A stretch of 64,000 bases of DNA, from contig JBANDB010000009.1 of assembly GCA_037576215.1 (NCBI GenBank), positions 2,542,001-2,606,000 of the forward strand. The letters run 5' to 3'. The notes beneath the pieces are model-generated. The model did no database searches, was not told the origin of the DNA, and saw only the letters and a list, made by a program, of their open reading frames with translations. Source of the DNA: Armillaria gallica (Eukaryota; Basidiomycota; Agaricomycetes; Agaricales; Physalacriaceae). The translations under genes and the position numbers were made by a program. Numbering within the stretch: position 1 is the first letter of the stretch; each line of letters starts with the position of its first letter. Shown here one piece after another: positions 55,185 to 64,000 of this stretch.

Positions 55185-55460
55185 GTGTTACCCACTCGGA
55201 CCAGAAATAAGGGCCCAGAATCAAATTGGATCATCATCCTGTGGGGGAGAAGTCATGAGGGGAAAGATGTACTAGTAGAGTATATGGAAGAGCCTTACAT
55301 CCATGAGTATGGGACCATTCTTCTACAATTGTACACAGTTGATGGCTCCATCGTCCTGAAGCATCAGAATAATGAGATATTCACGACGACTTTGACGCCA
55401 AATCTACATGGTGAGCTCACATTAGTTGCCTTACCTTGGACCGATAGCTCGGGTGCATAG
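55185..55460 (+). other. coding-like stretch of unknown family
   Basis: Open frame with ESNWIIILWGRSHEGKDVLV, EYMEEPYIHEYGTILLQLYT and VDGSIVLKHQNNEIFTTTLT, followed by a GTGAGC donor-like site near 55410. The text is protein-like and CpG-normal, but there is no start context or partner exon I could confirm. Confidence 0.3.
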
Positions 55461-55540
55461 GCGAGTCGCGGGGCGAGTCCTCGACAACTTCCAAATCAGG
55501 ACGGTGAGGACCCTGGTTCGAATCCCAGTCTTGACGAAGA
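55441..55540 (+). repeat. tRNA-derived SINE-like segment, copy 1
   Basis: tagctcgggtgcataggcg (A-box-like) and ccctggttcgaatcccagtc (B box GGTTCGAATCC) flank gcgagtcctcgacaacttcc. The T-arm pairs only partly, so this is not a functional tRNA. The same core is present inverted at 61021-61084 and truncated at 62510-62575. Confidence 0.5.
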
Positions 55541-56626
55541 GTAAAAGGCTGTCTTTCGAAACACTAGAAATAACGGGTGATGACCTGCTGGATAAGAATT
55601 GGAATAAGTACGAGTAACATCAAGGGAAAATAGTAGACCAACATTCAGATTAAATCATCCATCATGAGGCCATCTCTGTCAGACGGATTGGAACTGGACA
55701 TGGATGTATCCCGGGGTAACCTTCATCGAGGATAACCACGCATGCACTGGGATGTATTCCTGTTGGCATATCTGAGTCTGAGTCGCCCAGCAAAAGAAGA
55801 AGGCATACGTCGAAAAAATATATGTACACTCACAAGGACCGTGCGATGGAAACATCAAGGATAGCGGACGCGATGACAACATGCGGCTACAGTCGAGGAG
55901 AACGACATTAGGACTACAAATACAACGGACTGATGAGCCTATTGTACGATTTCTGGACAAGTAAGAGCGACGCACAAATCAGGCTTCGCCAATTCTGTGA
56001 GTATCGACTCGACGGACGAGGACCTTCACAGTGCAACCAAGACGAAGACAAATGAGGGGACACCTAAAATATTAAATATTATCAGAACAACCATTCATCT
56101 ATCCAGGACATAGAAACGCACCATGCCTCTTGGTCCTACTATCCATCCCCGTCCTTGTATACCCCAATATTCACAAATTCACAAATTCACTGCAATTTTG
56201 TTGATATGAGCAAGAGCCTACGAAGAGGATAAGGAAGCGACCACTCGCCAGCATCAAATCCAGCGTCTCGACCCTGTGAGTCGATTCTCCACAAGAAAAC
56301 TTGACATGATTACCATCCCAGACAAGAGCAGCTGAAGCGAGTGCCCTAACGCTGAATTTCGATGGGTGCCGGTGACAAGAGAAGAAGACCATGGGAATGT
56401 TATCTCTTGGCTACATTTGATGCCCAAAATCATTAACTCCCCTAAATCCGCGGCTTGGGGAGATAAGGAATTTGATGCCATATCTGATCCCGCCATCACT
56501 TTCTCACGCCTTCCCCCTTGCCTGATCACCGTGACCCTCAAGCATGGGTAGCCTCAGCAGTAAGTACGCCTTCAAACTTACATTCAGATATTGTCATTTT
56601 ACGATCCACTTAGATACTTGACATCA
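55458..56626. repeat. duplicated segment, copy A (partner 62508-63648)
   Basis: Near-identical direct repeat of 62508-63648. The core 55711-55980 has only a few substitutions against 62733-63002. Similarity ends at gtcattttacgatccactta. A diverged third piece lies at about 59935-60340. CpG is intact, so the duplication escaped the decay seen in the transposon nest. Confidence 0.8.
55662..55990 (-). CDS. hypothetical protein, terminal exons in duplicated segment A (partial)
   Basis: On the complement, RNRTIGSSVRCICSPNVVLL and DCSRMLSSRPLSLMFPSHGP lead to a GTGAGT donor (about 55834) and ACTCAG acceptor. Splicing in phase gives YSDMPTGIHPSACVVILDEG and YPGIHPCPVPIRLTEMAS with a stop at 55662-55664. 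The paralogous segment keeps the same frame, intron and length with amino-acid changes and a different stop codon (TAA), which supports real coding. Upstream exons (about 56180-56390, LASAALVWDGNHVKFSCGES) are likely but unresolved. Function unknown. Confidence 0.4.
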
Positions 56627-57331
56627 CGTCCGCACTACATTTTCCTAGTTGGGGGCAGAACGGCCTACTGCGACTGACCTTGGCGTTCATGCCTAAATCG
56701 GGCTGGTCCATTCGCTGAACACAAATCAATGTTGTACTCGCAGTCCCTCGAGAGGCAAGCTGCCTTCTGTCGGAAAATCAACCCTACCGAACAATGAACC
56801 GAAGAAGATCGCGTACTCTTTCGCAGTCTTAGCTATGTAAATCACAGCTGCCCAAGTTCTTTAGACTTTGATGCTCACGAGAAGATTATAGGTACAACAA
56901 TATAATGTTCTTGGTGCAACTCAGTGAATTCCTGTCCTTATCAGCAACCAATTCCTCGATCATCTACCGAGTCTACAGATCGCCTTGACATGTCTCTTTC
57001 GCTCCAGATGCCAGATGGGTTAGCAGAAGGTCTACGACCCTCTCACGCATTCTCAACACCATGTCTCAGAGCCACCTGATGTGGTGTTGAATTTTCTTTC
57101 CCTCGTTCCTAGATATTGTCGTTGTCTCTGTCTACGCTCTCTCTATCCCTTGTTTCTCACACTCATTCTCCTCATTCTCCATCCGGGCTTTCAAGCGACC
57201 TTTGCCTTGTTCTTCACGCTTGTCGATGCCCTGGGTGCTTACTGAGAGTAGAGTCCATCATACAGCTGGCGCTTTCCTCCATATTACGTTTCATCTTGCA
57301 TATTCATTGAGGCAGCACTGTAGCGGCGTAA

Positions 57332-57589
57332 ATGTCGACCCAGGTCCTCCATTCTGTCAAGTCATCGTCAATTGGCGCACGTCGCAGGGTACTAGCAAAC
57401 ATCTTCAAGCTCGCCGGCTTCTTCGGAAAGCTCTGCTCTGCATATGTGAGTCCGATCCTTCCGACTCTCAGCAAGTTGAAGGAGAGTCAATATGACAATG
57501 ATGCTGCTCTCTGCCCTCTTGTTCTTTTTGCAGGTCTCTTTTCACTTGCCAATTTATTGACAAACAGCCACTCTTTGGTGAAGGACTGA
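57332..57589 (+). CDS. small hypothetical protein, 85 aa
   Basis: Frame MSTQVLHSVKSSSIGARRRV, LANIFKLAGFFGKLCSAYVS, then LCPLVLFAGLFSLANLLTNS. The basic N-terminus and one hydrophobic segment at residues about 62-78 suggest a small membrane or secreted product. A GTGAGT site (57444) and a TTTTTGCAG site (57532) inside offer an alternative splice. No family recognised. A pyrimidine-rich leader (57116-57200) precedes it. Confidence 0.3.
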   Translation: MSTQVLHSVKSSSIGARRRVLANIFKLAGFFGKLCSAYVSPILPTLSKLKESQYDNDAALCPLVLFAGLFSLANLLTNSHSLVKD

Positions 57590-57599
57590 CCCAAACCCA

Positions 57600-59930
57600 A
57601 TGCACAAGTGGCCAAATTTCATTGTCGAAACAATCCCCCGTCTATATGCCTACCAGGTATGATCATCGGGCACTCATCCACTAGTGATATGGTACGATTT
57701 CTGCAATTTTGAGTGTGGATATTACTCTTTCGTAAGGTTGGATGGCAAAAGTCCAAGTCTGTCAGCGGGATAGAACTCTGCATGGAATGGGACTATCAAG
57801 GCCATTCAGGAAGTATAGCATTTCCGACCGAGACGAGCAGATGCATGGATGTACTTGTACTCAGTGAATAAGCGAAAGGCAACGTTCCAACCTGTTGAAT
57901 ATCGGTCATTGGTGAGCCAAACTCTTTCTTTCCTTTCGACACAGTACTAACTAATGTCCAGTTCCGTTAGGTCTATAGCTAACCTGATACTTTTTTGGGT
58001 CGCATCAACAAAGGTTGCAAAACAACATGCACACTGCTATTTCTATCCTTCAGTTTTATTCTATATACACAAATTTCAAAAAAGGAGAAAGCCGTGTGAT
58101 GTGGCATTCAACTACCGTTTTCCATTAAACATCAAAGTGTTCGATCAGAAGTCCTGGCTCTTTGCGATATAAACTCTGTATATGATGCTGGAATCTCACA
58201 GAACTCATCTGGCATCTCCTGTTTTGTCCCCACTCTAGGTATGTAAGTTCCTGGTTCATCGGTAACGACTCAAGAGATGACACTACCCCCAGTAGGATCG
58301 TCACTCTGATCTCAGACAAACCAAAACAGCATCCCGTCGCTTCTTGCCGCTGCGCCACTGTTAATTGAGTTCCATGATAGCAGTGGTCACATACCGGATG
58401 ATGATAGTGTCGCCTCTCCATTGTGGCGATGTTGAGGGTCACGAGTACAGATTACCACCATTAAGTCCACTGTTAATGAGTGTTGCTACTCACCTGAGTT
58501 GTCGTCTGTCAGCGACTCATCGACAATCAAACGATTTGGCCTGGCAAGGCATCCAGATTTCGGTACCCTTCGCCGAGAACATTCCAGGACCACTCACAAC
58601 TTCTTGGGCCGCAAATTACAGCTGAAATGTCATTGGGACCGGGTTAGGGTGGTGCATCATTGGGATCAGCCATTATAATAGAATCTGAGTAGATAAATAG
58701 TGGGAAAGATGAACATTATAAAAGGAAAGAGATGGGACACACGTCCACATGTTGCGGTAGCAGAATTTTAACGTGTAAGGCTTGTCGGGCGCTTCTTCTC
58801 TGGAAAGACTTCTAATGTGACAGCCTCCGAGAGAACAAGATCTACAAAGTCAACGATGTACGCCTCCAACTTTGTATACACACCAGTTACAGCTATGCAA
58901 GCCGTATAGTCCTTGCCATGAGTAACAGTTCATTGAGGTGAAGACACACATGCACCAGTCATTGAATGAACTGCATAGATTTGTCGACACAAGGAAACAT
59001 CATAACATGCGTTATCAATACTGTGCAAGGCCAGTACTTCCTGCCGCTTCCGGCGTGAAGAATGAGAAAACTAGATCTGATTCTTTCATGTGAATATGTA
59101 AACAAAATATCCCTTGCTACACTTAAAGCGTGAGTGAATGGTCGACACTCGACACGAACTTAACTTTAGGGCGAACTCATAGGCATAACTCGGTGCCAGA
59201 TCCGCTGGTAAATCGAGGTGATCCTCAGGGGATACTTTTTTCCATTGGTCTAAACGTGTTGCTTGGGTACCCCTGCGATCAGTATACATGCCAGGAGGCG
59301 TTGATGCCCAATGGTCTGTATTCATACCAGGAGGTGTTCGTTCCCGAGGGATGCTAAACATGTCCTGAAGTATAGATCTCTCGCGCTTCCACGTAGTTAC
59401 AAGGGATGCTATACACTGACGATCCAATGGAGCGCATCACAGGAGGCGTGCCCACAAGTGAGGAGACTGAACCTAGAAGATTTCCATAAATATGGTCCTG
59501 TTTTGCAGACGATGAAATACCGCGTAACGCCGAGGCAGGCTGGAAGAGTCATAAAAAATAGGTTAATTCTGCTAGCTCATCAGCCTTGCTTTCAAAGGTT
59601 ACAAAATATCTCCTACCTGGTGTCGATGCTCCATCCAGATTGAGGACATTAAAAAAAGCCAGCCAGTTAAAGGGAACTACCAAATTTGAGATCCCAGAAA
59701 CTGAAGAGAGCCAGATGGTGAGTGACGGCACGAGGTATATTTCCTCATAAATGAAGGTAACACATGTTTGTCGGCGAATTCAAAAAAATCGGTACAGGAT
59801 CCATCCATCCGTCATGCTCAGAACATCGCTGGCAGCATCCTTGAGTATCATTGATTTGACGACAGTCGACATCTGTGAAGTGCAAAAATCACCAGAAAGT
59901 CCGTCCAGGACACGGTAATGCACTGACAGT
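57600..59930. other. no gene recognised
   Basis: Short open frames on both strands without consistent splice partners. The complement of 59340-59220 contains a short repeated word (TPPGMNTDHWAS / TPPGMYTDRRG), a duplicated 39-bp unit. Otherwise nothing supported. Confidence 0.4.
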
Positions 59931-59934
59931 GGCA

Positions 59935-60340
59935 TGGCTCTTCATCATCCCTCTCTTATAGTCCATTCCTGTCCATACATTCACTATTCACTGAAATTTC
60001 CAAGTCAGTAGGAGCCTCAAGTCAGGCGCACAACCATTTGCCTTATACACGTCAAAACCAGCACATTATCCATGAGAATGACAAGAACAAATCAAGTTTA
60101 GCAAACAACTGAAGCGCAGAACTTCAGTGCTAATGAATGGAGAGGAAACCCGTGGAAATGTTATCTCTCAGCTACTTTCGGTGCCCAAAATCCTTAACTC
60201 CTACATCCGTGGCTCAGGAGATAACAAATTTAATACTCTATCTGGCTCTTGCCATCATTTCCTTACGCTTTTCCGCCTTGCTCGCTTGCTGCCAGTGAGC
60301 TTCAGCACCCAGCGCCAGCAGTAAGTACTACTTAGGGTGC
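59935..60340. repeat. diverged third copy of the 55.5/62.5-kb segment (partial)
   Basis: Words shared with the other copies in order: atgttatctct-agcta, tggtgcccaaaatc, ttaactcc, ggagataa-aatt-aat, ccatca-tt-ct-acgc, and cagcagtaagtac. Identity is clearly lower than between copies A and B, so this is an older duplicate. Confidence 0.6.
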
Positions 60341-61020
60341 CTTCAGACTTGCGCCATTTGTATGTCGCAGTCTATATCATTATTCTCGTTTGCACCTACC
60401 TTTTACGTGTGCTTGATGTTCTCCAAATGGTGGGCCCTCTTCGGTCAAGAACTCAAGTCAAACTTGTGGGCATGCAGGCTAAAATAATCCTCATTCTTAC
60501 CACATCATTCTCGACCAGCCGTCCCCTAGACAATAGTCTCTGGTCAGTTTTGTTGCTAATCGCAGGGACTCTACTCTTCACATTAGCCTTCCATCATTAG
60601 CGTCCGCCTCATGACATCCTACATTTTTACTGCTTTCTGGATCAGATCCTACCATAAACTTCATGCCACCATACTTAGTCAATCAGCAGTGCACTGTCTC
60701 CGCCCGTTCATGTGGACAGCACCCATATTGCTAGCCTTCATACCTCACTGATGTTCACATGTAGATGCCTCAGGTACTGCGATCGTTTGCACAAGCTGCC
60801 TTTCTTGAAGTCCTCTTCATTTTTCTCCGATATCTCTCTGGATATTGTTGCAGTTAAATGATGAGGGATCATACCTGTTTTGTGAATGCATAAGTACCGG
60901 GCTCGTTGCTTCTATGATCTGCTGCTCATTGTCCATTAGTTTATACCATCCAGTATGTATAACAAGTCTGCACCTATTTAATTGTGTACGTCTCTTCAGG
61001 AAGCGGTCATGACTCAAGTA

Positions 61021-61084
61021 CTCAAATTTGAACCAGAGTCCATCCAGATTTAGAAGTTGCTGAGGACTCACCCAGCGACTCTCT
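61021..61084 (-). repeat. tRNA-derived SINE-like segment, copy 2
   Basis: The complement reads gagagtcgctgggtgagtcc, tcagcaacttctaaatc and ctctggttcaaatt, aligning with the copy at 55441-55540. The B box has decayed (GGTTCAAAT for GGTTCGAAT). Confidence 0.45.
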
Positions 61085-61623
61085 TCTCCAGACGAATTCA
61101 CGCGCATTCAGAGTCTACGTGGTGTTGTGTTCATGGGTGGTCGCTGTTCGGAGACCGTACAGTTTGCAAAAGCGAGTCCACAGATCCAAAAGGCTGAATA
61201 TGATGTATGGAAGGGAGGTATTGTAGTGAATGCAATCAGAGGTAGAAATATCAGGAACTATCATAATGGATTAAGTGGAGCCTTCTCAGAATCATCTCCT
61301 GATCAGGCGACAAGCATGCAGAGAGGGACAGTCAACACGGTGTACTTATTGACAGTTGACTTTACATTGCTACAATATCATTCAAAGAAACTACAAGAGT
61401 GGGAGATATCCCTGATCTCCACACCTACGTTGGAGTTTCAGCCGAGACGTTGCAATATCTGAGTGTGGGAACCTACAGTGCATCATAGACAAAAAGGAAG
61501 TATGTTCCAGCAATCTCGAGCGCAGTTCACATGCTATTGAAATAAGCAATGAAACTCGCTCCACTGATTTGTATTGTGTTCAAAGTTCATGAGCTTGAGC
61601 AGGATAGCAGCAGAACTTGTTAC

Positions 61624-62125
61624 TTACATGACCACTCCAGCAACGCCACCCAAGATTATCGCCCATACCAGGGATACCATGAGATCACCTATGTCGCCAG
61701 AGAATGCAGCCCAATACATGTTGGTTTCTGTTTCATTCAAGTCGAGGGATGTGATGAAAGGAAGAATCTCCTCAAGGTATTCAAAGGGAATATATACATT
61801 CTTTCCCTCGTAACCTTCCAGAGTCATGGTGAGCCGTGTAATCCTTTCAAAACAAGAATCAATGTCGCTGCCCAGAATTTTGGTGCAGACCTGGAAGCAA
61901 CACCATAAATGATTTAAGGAGTGCGATACTGATGACCGGGCTCACCCTCTTTGGCAAAGCCAAGAGTCTATCGCCTCGTTTTACAACAATGTAGCCTTGA
62001 TCCGTCAGGCTACCATTCGAGGCATGGGCGACAACGGAATATCTAGGAGGTGCGTTAAACGAGTGGTCCATTTGATGCAGGGGATGGGGGTTAGTGGCGA
62101 TGAATGAGGGAAAAGTATAATACAT
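61624..62125 (-). CDS. hypothetical membrane protein, two recognised exons (partial)
   Basis: On the complement, exon 1 (62125 to about 61947) gives PPRYSVVAHASNGSLTDQGY and IVVKRGDRLLALPKR, followed by a GTGAGC donor. After a 50-55 bp intron with a CTTCCAG acceptor, exon 2 gives ILGSDIDSCFERITRLTMTL, EGYEGKNVYIPFEYLEEILP, LNETETNMYWAAFSGDIGDL and the hydrophobic MVSLVWAIILGGVAGVV. A GTAAGT donor follows at once, so more exons are expected to the left, which I could not place. Upstream, 62190 opens a signal-peptide-like MMLACYFLVFVCAFPFLC that could be an alternative first exon. No known family recognised. Confidence 0.45.
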
Positions 62126-62507
62126 CTGGCAGCTTTACATAAGAAAGGAAAGGCACAAACAAAGACCAGGAAATAACAAGCCAGCATCATTGTGTTACTG
62201 TTGCAGTAGAGATAGAAAAAGGGAATTGAAAGAGATACTAAGTAGTTTTTATTTTAATTAGGCGTGGAGGCTTCAAACACACAAGCCATCCAATTTCGGC
62301 TGAATCGAAATAGAAAGTATAGTAGAATTGTATGTCACAGTAAATGAGAAAAGGAATGAAACTCGTGCGGAAAATAAGCTAGATCATCTGTAGATGGAGA
62401 TACGAACTCAACAACACAAGGTATTTGGTAGACATTCACCGTTCACGACAAGAAATCGGCGTCAAGCACAGGGAAAACCTTTATGTGCGCAGAAGGGTGC
62501 AGACAAC

Positions 62508-63648
62508 AGAAGCAAGTCGTGGGGCAAGTCCTTGAGCAACTTCCGGGGAAAACCCTACCACCAGTAAAAGGCTGTCCTTCGAAGCGCTGTAAATAACAGG
62601 TGATAACCTGCTAGGTAAGAAGCGGAATCAGTACGAGTAACGTCAAGGGAAAATAGTAGACCAATGTTTAGATTAAATGATCCATTATGAGGTCATCTCC
62701 GTCAGACGAATCGTAACTGAACATGGACACATCCCGGGGTAACCTTCATCGAGGATAACCACGCATGCACTGGGATGTATTCCTGTTGGCATATCTGAGT
62801 CTGAGTCGCCCAGCAAAAGAAGAAGGCATACGTCGAAAAAATATATGTACACTCACAAGGACCGTGCGATGGAAACATCAAGGATAGCGGACGCGATGAC
62901 AACATGCGGCTACAGTCGAGGAGAACGACATTAGGACTACAAATACAACGGACTGATGAGCCTATTGTACGATTTCTGGACAAGTAAGAGCGACGCACAA
63001 ATCGGGCTTCGCCAATTCCGTGAGTATCAACTCGACGGACGAGGACCTTCACAGCGCGACCAAGATGAAGACAAATGAGGGGACACCTAAAATATTAAAT
63101 ATTATCAGAACAACCATTCGTCTATCCAGGATATAGAAACGCACCATGCCTCTTGGTCCTACTATCCATCTCCGTCCTCGTATACTCCGATATTCACAAA
63201 TTCACTGCAATGTTGTCGATATGAGCAAAAGCCTACGAGGAGGATAAGGAAGCGACCACTCGCCAGTATCAAATCCAGCATCTCAACCCTGTGAGTCGAT
63301 TCTCCACAAGAAAACTTGACATGATTACCATCCCAGACAAGAGCAGCTGAAGCGAGCGCCCTAGTGCTGAATTTCGATGGGTGCCGGTGACAAGAGAAGA
63401 AGACCATGGGAATGTTATCTCTCGGCTACATTTGGTGCCCAAAATCATTAACTCCCCTAAATCCGCGGCTCGGGGAGATAAGGAATTTGATGCCATATCT
63501 GATTCCCACCATCACTTTCTCATGCCTTCTCCCCTTGCCTCACCCACTGTGTCCGTTAAGTGTTGGATTGTTCCTTGTAGCCTCAGCAATGAGTACATCT
63601 TCAATTTTGCATTCAGTGTTGTCATTTTACGGCCCACTTAGATACTTA
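62508..63648. repeat. duplicated segment, copy B (partner 55458-56626)
   Basis: Direct repeat of copy A in the same orientation, 7.0-7.05 kb away. At its left end it includes a SINE-like piece lacking the B box (62510-62575), which copy A retains, so part was deleted here after duplication. Confidence 0.8.
62685..63012 (-). CDS. hypothetical protein, terminal exons in duplicated segment B (partial)
   Basis: Same spliced frame as 55662-55990: CSPNVVLLDCSRMLSSRPLS, intron, SDMPTGIHPSACVVILDEGY, then PGMCPCSVTIRLTEMTS and a TAA stop at 62685-62687. Substitutions are mostly conservative and the intron borders are unchanged. Function unknown. Confidence 0.4.
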
Positions 63649-64000
63649 GAGAGTTATGAAATTGAGCGTCGATTGCACGTCGTAAGGTCAGTTCGACTTG
63701 AGTTTGACCATTTGAATTTGTTGGACGGAAATCAATGATCGGTATACAATCAGAGTGCCAACTTATACTGCGGTAGTGTGGCTTGGCTAGCACAGATACA
63801 GTTGTACCTCTGCTTGCATCATTTTCGATGCTCGATGGCTAAAGTCCATTTCCCTACGTTACGTCCCTGACTATCGTACTCCATTAAGTGCTCCCACCTC
63901 GATGCTTCGGTGTGTGGCGTCACCGTGGGTCATTCCAAGCTTTGCTTTGTTGGTTATTTTTAGGAAACTCTTTCATGCAGAGTGTATAAATGTCTTAATG
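63649..64000. other. no feature recognised
   Basis: About 350 bp at the window end with no supported gene or repeat. Confidence 0.5.

Noticed and set aside
55441..55540. Functional tRNA gene
   Set aside because: A and B boxes are present, but the T stem has mismatches, the acceptor arms do not pair, and related degenerate copies exist nearby.
13535..64000. CRISPR array, prokaryotic operons or Starship captain (tyrosine recombinase)
   Set aside because: Repeats are dispersed or tandem without unique spacers, genes are spliced and eukaryotic, and no tyrosine-recombinase motif (R..HxxR..Y) was seen.

Overview
The window looks like a chromosome segment of a mushroom-forming fungus (Basidiomycota, probably Agaricomycetes). 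The evidence is densely packed genes with many 45-90 bp GT-AG introns, very short intergenic gaps, typical fungal housekeeping proteins, and retroelement families characteristic of mushrooms (a chromodomain Ty3 element, Ty1/Copia, and a LINE with a terminal RNase H). The species cannot be fixed from sequence alone.

Gene-rich block (1-13.5 kb). Eight genes follow in order: a DBP9/DDX56-type DEAD-box helicase (-), the casein kinase 2 regulatory subunit (+), a four-BRCT Dpb11/Rad4/TopBP1-type protein (-), a GT-A-like glycosyltransferase (+), the autophagy PROPPIN Atg18 (+), the NDUFS5-type complex I subunit (-, short exons), the Erv1/ALR sulfhydryl oxidase (+), and a makorin-type CCCH/RING ubiquitin ligase (-). 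NDUFS5 and Erv1 are divergent with only 53 bp between their start codons. They are also functionally linked, because twin-Cys proteins like NDUFS5 are folded by the Mia40-Erv1 relay. Two genes (CK2-beta and the glycosyltransferase) each carry an apparent 1-nt frameshift.

Transposon nest (13.6-50.2 kb). Two related TA-flanked MITEs precede a Ty1/Copia element on the minus strand (3' LTR at 14.3 kb, 5' LTR at 47.6 kb). Its RT is interrupted by a 1.8 kb TG...CA repeat. Its gag is interrupted by a foldback element with two 1365-bp inverted arms (20588-21952 and 46024-47388) around only about 0.15 kb of centre. A LINE (minus strand) sits in that centre, with an imperfect target duplication. Inside the LINE is a Ty3/chromovirus (26877-40113, 5-bp TSD). 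Inside its pol is a DNA element with an 8-bp TSD (31419-36287, hAT-like). Inside that is a second copy of the 1.8 kb repeat. This gives six levels of nesting. The Ty3 element has a primer-binding site complementary to the predicted 5' end of its own transcript (Tf1/sushi-type self-priming), a spliced leader, and an additional membrane-protein ORF upstream of gag.

The Copia, foldback and LINE layers are AT-rich, nearly free of CpG and full of stop codons. The Ty3 element retains CpG, and most differences between its two LTRs are CpG transitions, as expected for cytosine methylation and deamination.

Distal region (50.2-64 kb). This part is CpG-normal but poor in recognisable genes. It holds another partial LTR element, a short tandem array, palindromic repeats, tRNA-like SINE pieces, and a duplicated segment of about 1.1 kb (55.5 and 62.5 kb) whose two copies preserve the same spliced reading frame. 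A two-exon gene fragment with a membrane segment lies at 61.6-62.1 kb. Most of this region could not be assigned a function.
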